Origin: a virus
Direction: 5' to 3' (one strand)
DNA length: 32,676 nt
IMG/VR virus record: IMGVR_UViG_3300027754_000278
Span: 1 to 32,676 of that record
Shown here: positions 28,896 through 32,676 of the stretch, piece by piece
Numbering within the stretch: the first letter of the stretch is position 1
Layout: each line of letters starts with the position of its first letter
The notes under the pieces: generated by a model
What the model was told of the DNA's origin: nothing
Databases searched by the model: none
Seen by the model: only the letters and a program-made list of their open reading frames with translations
Made by a program: the position numbers and the translations under genes

Positions 28896-30231
28896 AACCC
28901 TCCCCTTCCGACCGCGCCCATGGCAGCGTCCGCTAATCAATGACGCCTCCCGCGACATCGTGGCCGTCGTGCATCGTCGGGCCGGCAAGACTGCGGGCCT
29001 AATGTGGCGCGGGCTAAAACGCGCGCTCACGATCCCGCGCCAATACCCGCCGCCTCGCGTGATCCATACCCTGCCGTATCAGGTGCAATGGGATCGGACC
29101 GGGCTATGGGATGAGCTGGCCCGAGCCGCAAAAGGCATCCGCGGCACTCGTGTCCTCAAATCCGATATGCGCGTGATCCTGCCCAATGGCGGCGTGTATC
29201 AAGCGGGCGGAATGGATCGGCCTGATAGCTGGCGCGGTGGGTATGCGGACGAGATAATTATCGACGAATACGACGACACAAGCGCCGAGGGCCAGGTGAC
29301 GGCGATCCTCCCCATGCTTTCCGACCACAACGGCACGCTGGTCAGATCGGGCACGCCAAAGGGCCTCGGTCAGCTAAAGGCAGCGTTTGACCGCGCCAAG
29401 GATGATCCGAGCGCGTCCGTCTACCTCCTGCGATATCAGGACACCGGCATTCTCGGCGACGACATCATCGCGCGCATGAAGGCGTCGATGAGCGAGGAGG
29501 AGTTTGCCCAGGAATACGAATGCAGTTTTGACGCGCCCAACTCAGGCGCATTCTGGGCACACCAGATCCGCATGGCCGAGGTCGAGGGCCGCATCCGCGT
29601 GGTGGACTATGACCAGGCGGCGCCGGTCTATACCGCATGGGACATCGGCCACCACGACGACACGGCTATCTGGTGGTATCAGGTGGTCGGCTTGGAAATC
29701 CACGTCATTGACTTCTGGAGCGCATCGGGGTCGACGCCGGAGTTCGTCGCCAATCTGGTCAACAGCCGCGGCTACCGATACGCCAAGCACTACCTGCCTC
29801 ACGACGGGCGCGCCAAGACCTTTGCGAGCGGCGGGCGATCCGTGTTGGAGCAGCTTGCCGGCATGATGGGCGGGCTTGGGATGTTCGAGATCGTCCCCGA
29901 CATCGGCGTGCAAGACGGCATTCAGGCGGTGCGAACGATGCTGCCTATGGTTTGGTTCGATGATGAGTTCACCAAGCCCGGCGTCAACGCGCTGCGGAAT
30001 TATCGGCGCAAATTCAACAGCGACACGGGCGCGTTTATGATGACGCCTCTCCACGACTGGTCAAGCCACGCAGCCGATGCTTTCCGCATGATGGCCGTGA
30101 TGTGGCAGCCCGAAAAAAAGCCAATTGCATCAAATACGAGCAATGTGCTAATGGTCGGGCCTCAAAATCAGGCTACGCTCAACGATATGTGGGCAATTCA
30201 CGCCGCTGCACAGAAAAAGGGCAGAGTATGA
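28873..30231 (+). CDS. Terminase large subunit
   Basis: 452 residues from ATG 28873. The ATPase domain shows Walker A HRRAGKT (34-40), Walker B IIIDEYDD (128-135) and the coupling motif SGTPKG (159-164). A typical linker FAQEYECSFD (211-220) leads to the nuclease domain with TAWDIGHHDD (Asp257), LPHDGR (Asp311) and SSHAADAFRMM near the C-terminus, all expected of the RNase-H-like nuclease. It cuts and pumps DNA into the prohead through the portal. The packaging mode (headful or cohesive) is not evident from the sequence. Its stop overlaps the next gene (ATGA). Confidence 0.95.
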   Translation: MARQLTIETLPFRPRPWQRPLINDASRDIVAVVHRRAGKTAGLMWRGLKRALTIPRQYPPPRVIHTLPYQVQWDRTGLWDELARAAKGIRGTRVLKSDMRVILPNGGVYQAGGMDRPDSWRGGYADEIIIDEYDDTSAEGQVTAILPMLSDHNGTLVRSGTPKGLGQLKAAFDRAKDDPSASVYLLRYQDTGILGDDIIARMKASMSEEEFAQEYECSFDAPNSGAFWAHQIRMAEVEGRIRVVDYDQAAPVYTAWDIGHHDDTAIWWYQVVGLEIHVIDFWSASGSTPEFVANLVNSRGYRYAKHYLPHDGRAKTFASGGRSVLEQLAGMMGGLGMFEIVPDIGVQDGIQAVRTMLPMVWFDDEFTKPGVNALRNYRRKFNSDTGAFMMTPLHDWSSHAADAFRMMAVMWQPEKKPIASNTSNVLMVGPQNQATLNDMWAIHAAAQKKGRV

Positions 30232-30491
30232 CGCCAGTTTCCGAGGCACAGAACTTCACAAACCTGACGGCCACCACGACCGTGCGAACCGGCGCGGGTG
30301 GTCTGACTGGCATCTTTTGCGCATCGGCTAGCGCGACGCCAACAATCAAGGTTGCAGACAACGCGACGACCATCGTCAACACCTTCACCCCGATAGGCGG
30401 CACCTTCTACCCGATGCCGGCGCGGTTCAGCACGTCGCTCGTCGTCACGATCAGCGGCACGGTTGACTGCACGGCTTTCTGGGCACCGTGA
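30228..30491 (+). CDS. Small virion-type protein after TerL, 87 residues
   Basis: ATG 30228 overlaps the TerL stop (ATGA); in-frame extension upstream is inside TerL. The product is Thr/Ala/Gly-rich with beta character (FTNLTATTTVRTGAGGLTGI, TIKVADNATTIVNTFTPIGG) and no charges to speak of. I recall similar small proteins in phage head-gene regions with fibre- or decoration-type neighbours. It is probably a structural protein. Function not known. Confidence 0.6.
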   Translation: MTPVSEAQNFTNLTATTTVRTGAGGLTGIFCASASATPTIKVADNATTIVNTFTPIGGTFYPMPARFSTSLVVTISGTVDCTAFWAP

Positions 30492-32167
30492 TTTCGCAAT
30501 GGGCCGGGCAGCGCGGGGCGTTGGTTTCTGACCTGACGGCATCGCTTCCGCCGTTGTGGACCTTCTCCCGCGCCAGTCAGGGCACGCAGGTGCAGAGCGG
30601 GGTGCTGAGTTACGCGCCGAATAACGTGCTGCTGCGATCTGGCGACCTGTCACAATCTGCCTGGGTTAAGCAGGCCGGCTTGTCTGCGCTCACACCAGTC
30701 ACAGGCCCGGATGGCAGCGCAACAGCTTCGCAGATGACGATTGCGGGGGCAGCCTCGGGGTTTTATCAACAAATCTCCGGGTTGCTTTCTGGCGCAAGAT
30801 ACGAACCGTCATTCTGGATAAATCCGACCTCGACTTCTGGAATCTTGGCTGTTACAAACCCCGCCAATCAAACGAACGGAGATTGGCGCGTAAACCTTGC
30901 TAGCCTGACGGCGGGCGTATGGACACGCATTACACGTTCTCATGCTTCGGTTTCAATACTTAATGAATTTACAGCCCTATCCGGTTCTTGCGGTATTTAT
31001 CCGTTCACCGTGGGCGGCGCATCCTACGTCATCGCGGTTTATGGCTTCCAGCTTGAGGCCGGCACCGCGACTACCACATACAACCCCACAACCACCGCCG
31101 TCTACTACGGCCCGCGCTTCGAGACCTCGCCGGCGGGGTGGCTGGGGGAGTCGCAGGCGACGAACCTGGTGCCGAACAACTCCAATACCGGCGCGGTCGT
31201 CGGCACTCCGGGAACGCTGCCAACGGGCTGGAGCGTCGCAACGGCAGCGGGTTTGACTACTAATGTCACCGGCGTTGGGACATCATCTGGCGGTTTGCCT
31301 TACGTCGATATTAGGATATTCGGCACGTCAACAGGCGTTAGCTACGAATTGAATGTCGTGTCGTTTATTACGATGACGCTATCGGTTCCTTACGTCACTA
31401 GCCTGTGGTCCGCGATTGTTGCCGGGTCAACGTCAGGAATCTCTGCATTTCTCGCATACATCGGCGGGAGCGGCGCGGCATACCGGGCTGACTTAAATCT
31501 TGCTTCGGCCTCATTGACCAGGACGCAAGGCACTGCCACGCAGGCGTTGGTGGGCGGCGGATTGAATATCCGATTAGCTCCGGCTGGGGCCGTCGCAATC
31601 GACATCACAGTCCGCATTGGCGGCTTGCAGTTCGAGCAATCGTCTTTTGCCACGTCGCTTATCGCCACCACCACCGCCGCAGCCACCCGAGCCGCCGACA
31701 ACCTGACGCTGGACCTGACGCAACTGCCGGGGCTGCAAACGGCGACGGGTTACGGGGTGGCGATGGATTTCTCGGTGATTTCCAACTCGCAGGCGAATAC
31801 CGTTGTTCTGGCCGCGTCGATTACCGGAGACGGAAATAACACGTGGTATCTCATCACTGACGGCGGCGGCAATGTAAGAGTAGTCAGTGTCGTGGCAGGC
31901 GTAACGCAGGTGTCGGCCTATCTCCCAATGCGCACCGCCGGCCTGACCAACCGACTTGCGCTGTCGGTAACGCCAGCCGGCATTCGGTGGACAATGAATG
32001 GCGCGGCGGTGATTGCAGCCACCAACGCCGGGCAGCCGCTTATGGGCACGCTGGCAGTGGGGCGGCTGGCGAATACCGCCGGCTACTACACCAACATGCA
32101 CGCCACCCTGGTCACGCTCACTCCCGGCCCGCAGTCTGACGCGGCGCTTATTGCGAGGGCTTACTGA
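30488..32167 (+). CDS. Large spike / receptor-binding-like protein with beta-sandwich domains
   Basis: 559 residues from GTG 30488 (GTGA overlap). Near the start is LWTFSRASQGTQ and LLRSGDLSQSAWVKQAGLSA, a pattern of phage head-spike and carbohydrate-binding proteins. The pattern recurs around residue 220 (RFETSPAGWLGESQATNLVP), indicating repeated sandwich domains. The C-terminal 150 residues (AMDFSVISNSQANTVVLAAS, NTWYLITDGGGN, LAVGRLANTAGYYTNMH) look like a concanavalin/LamG-type domain. It is rich in Thr/Ser/Ala/Gly with few charges. It may be a capsid spike or second adsorption protein; its place between terminase and portal is unusual for a tail fibre. Confidence 0.68.
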   Translation: MISQWAGQRGALVSDLTASLPPLWTFSRASQGTQVQSGVLSYAPNNVLLRSGDLSQSAWVKQAGLSALTPVTGPDGSATASQMTIAGAASGFYQQISGLLSGARYEPSFWINPTSTSGILAVTNPANQTNGDWRVNLASLTAGVWTRITRSHASVSILNEFTALSGSCGIYPFTVGGASYVIAVYGFQLEAGTATTTYNPTTTAVYYGPRFETSPAGWLGESQATNLVPNNSNTGAVVGTPGTLPTGWSVATAAGLTTNVTGVGTSSGGLPYVDIRIFGTSTGVSYELNVVSFITMTLSVPYVTSLWSAIVAGSTSGISAFLAYIGGSGAAYRADLNLASASLTRTQGTATQALVGGGLNIRLAPAGAVAIDITVRIGGLQFEQSSFATSLIATTTAAATRAADNLTLDLTQLPGLQTATGYGVAMDFSVISNSQANTVVLAASITGDGNNTWYLITDGGGNVRVVSVVAGVTQVSAYLPMRTAGLTNRLALSVTPAGIRWTMNGAAVIAATNAGQPLMGTLAVGRLANTAGYYTNMHATLVTLTPGPQSDAALIARAY

Positions 32168-32517
32168 TGGACTGGACCTATAAAGCCGCATCCCTGACCG
32201 TGATTGCAAAGGCGCTTGCAGCACTCCAAGCTTCTGGGCTAGTGGGCGCAGATAGCGGGCCGGCCAACATGTTAGGGCCGCTATCGGTTGACGACGCGCA
32301 AGGCAACCCGCTGTTTCGCTACGGCGTCGGGCGGGCCGCAGTGGGCGCGACAGCACCGGACGGCAGCAAGGTCACGATACCGGCCATTGGCGAGCCGAAC
32401 ATGGTTTATATTGCCATTCGTGCGCCTGCCGTTGATGTGCCGTTCGATCCCGCCGCGCTCGGTTTGATCGCCACCACGCCGGACGAAAGCGCGGCAGTGC
32501 TGGGCGTATGGGCATGA
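32167..32517 (+). CDS. Unknown small protein before portal, 116 residues
   Basis: ATG 32167 overlaps the preceding stop (TGATG). The product starts with MDWTYKAASLTVIAKALAAL, a short hydrophobic stretch, then a beta-prone Gly/Ala/Val-rich body (PLFRYGVGRAAVGATAPDGS) and a hydrophobic end (ESAAVLGVWA). It follows the spike-like gene and precedes portal by an ATGA overlap. It may be a partner or assembly factor for the spike. No family recognised. Confidence 0.58.
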   Translation: MDWTYKAASLTVIAKALAALQASGLVGADSGPANMLGPLSVDDAQGNPLFRYGVGRAAVGATAPDGSKVTIPAIGEPNMVYIAIRAPAVDVPFDPAALGLIATTPDESAAVLGVWA

Positions 32518-32676
32518 TCGAGCAGGTCAGCGAGGGCGTCCAGAAGTATCTTGCCATCATCGCGGCATACGATGCCGAGTTCAAGAAATGGGAAGCGCGC
32601 GCGACTAAGATCGTCAAGCGGTATCGCGACGATAATCGCAGCGGTTCGGGCAATGAGGCGGCGCGGTTCAACATCC
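32514..32676 (+). CDS. Portal protein, N-terminal part (3' end outside window)
   Basis: ATG 32514 overlaps the previous stop (ATGA). The 54 visible codons begin MIEQVSEGVQKYLAIIAAYD and include the typical portal beginning EFKKWEARATKIVKRYRDDN followed by a Ser/Gly/Asn stretch and AARFNI, then the window ends. Podovirus portals of this type start in the same way, with AARFNILWSN expected next. Together with 1-1134 it makes one interrupted gene. The missing centre is estimated at around 250-300 codons by comparison with P22-size portals (about 725 residues). Confidence 0.82.
   Translation, partial: MIEQVSEGVQKYLAIIAAYDAEFKKWEARATKIVKRYRDDNRSGSGNEAARFNI

Noticed and set aside
28206-29030. 274-codon ORF on the - strand opposite HTH, TerS and TerL
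   Set aside because: It crosses three coupled + strand genes, has Arg-rich low-complexity content and no motif; it is explained by GC bias.
1-32676. Diversity-generating retroelement, looked for because the head/tail order recalls Bordetella phage BPP-1
   Set aside because: No reverse transcriptase ORF (no YxDD context), no Avd-like gene and no long template/variable repeat pair was seen.
1-32676. CRISPR arrays, tRNA or rRNA genes, insertion sequences
   Set aside because: No regularly spaced repeats of CRISPR length, no tRNA cloverleaf recognised, no transposase-like ORF. The only short regular repeats are the origin iterons.

Overview
The window is almost entirely one temperate tailed-phage genome with a podovirus-type (P22 / BPP-1-like) structural cassette. 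No host gene is visible. The ends of the window cut the portal gene: its first 54 codons are at 32514-32676 and its last 377 codons at 1-1134, both on the + strand. This fits a circular or circularly permuted genome opened inside the portal gene, with a few hundred codons of the portal missing. Base composition is high GC, and the holin belongs to a family best known from alphaproteobacterial gene-transfer agents. I therefore infer an alphaproteobacterial host (Sphingomonadales-like would fit), but nothing here names it.

Layout, + strand, 1-15972: portal C-terminus, a small conserved protein, scaffold-like protein, major capsid protein, decoration-like protein, a DUF115 (MptE-like) protein, a head/tail protein, tail adaptor, gp10-like tail protein, GNAT-like protein, three ejection-type proteins, an S74-chaperoned tail fibre, and a lysis cassette (membrane/coiled-coil protein, 3TM holin, DUF2778 peptidoglycan enzyme). 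A short divergent cassette on the - strand follows (15917-16802: HTH protein with a possible 10-codon leader, and two small proteins). Next comes a 328-bp gap that probably holds attP.

Leftward operon, - strand, 22222 down to 17131: small hypotheticals, Gp157, RecT-like annealing protein, a DUF551-like protein, further small proteins (two of them very short), excisionase-like protein and tyrosine integrase. Lysogeny switch, 22250-22920: a short CI-like repressor (- strand) flanked on each side by a pair of 17-bp dyads with half-sites TCCACC and GGTGGA. One pair lies over the leftward promoter and one over the rightward promoter. The rightward regulator starts so close to its promoter that its message may be leaderless.

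Rightward operon, + strand, 22918 to the end: small regulators, a membrane peptide, DNA-binding proteins (one with a duplicated domain), a VRR-NUC nuclease, a RepA-like hexameric helicase, an iteron-rich putative origin, a zinc-ribbon protein, TerS/TerL, a spike-like protein, a small protein, and the start of portal. From 23600 onward neighbouring genes overlap or abut, mostly by ATGA or GTGA. No early/late boundary is visible, so replication, packaging, head and tail genes look like one translationally coupled transcription unit.

The features most worth following are the iteron array (CCGGACA repeats plus an AT-rich hairpin) embedded in a 50-codon coupled ORF beside the helicase, the symmetric four-operator switch with a repressor lacking a protease domain, the DUF115 gene inside the head cluster, and the DUF2778 enzyme as the only visible lysin.
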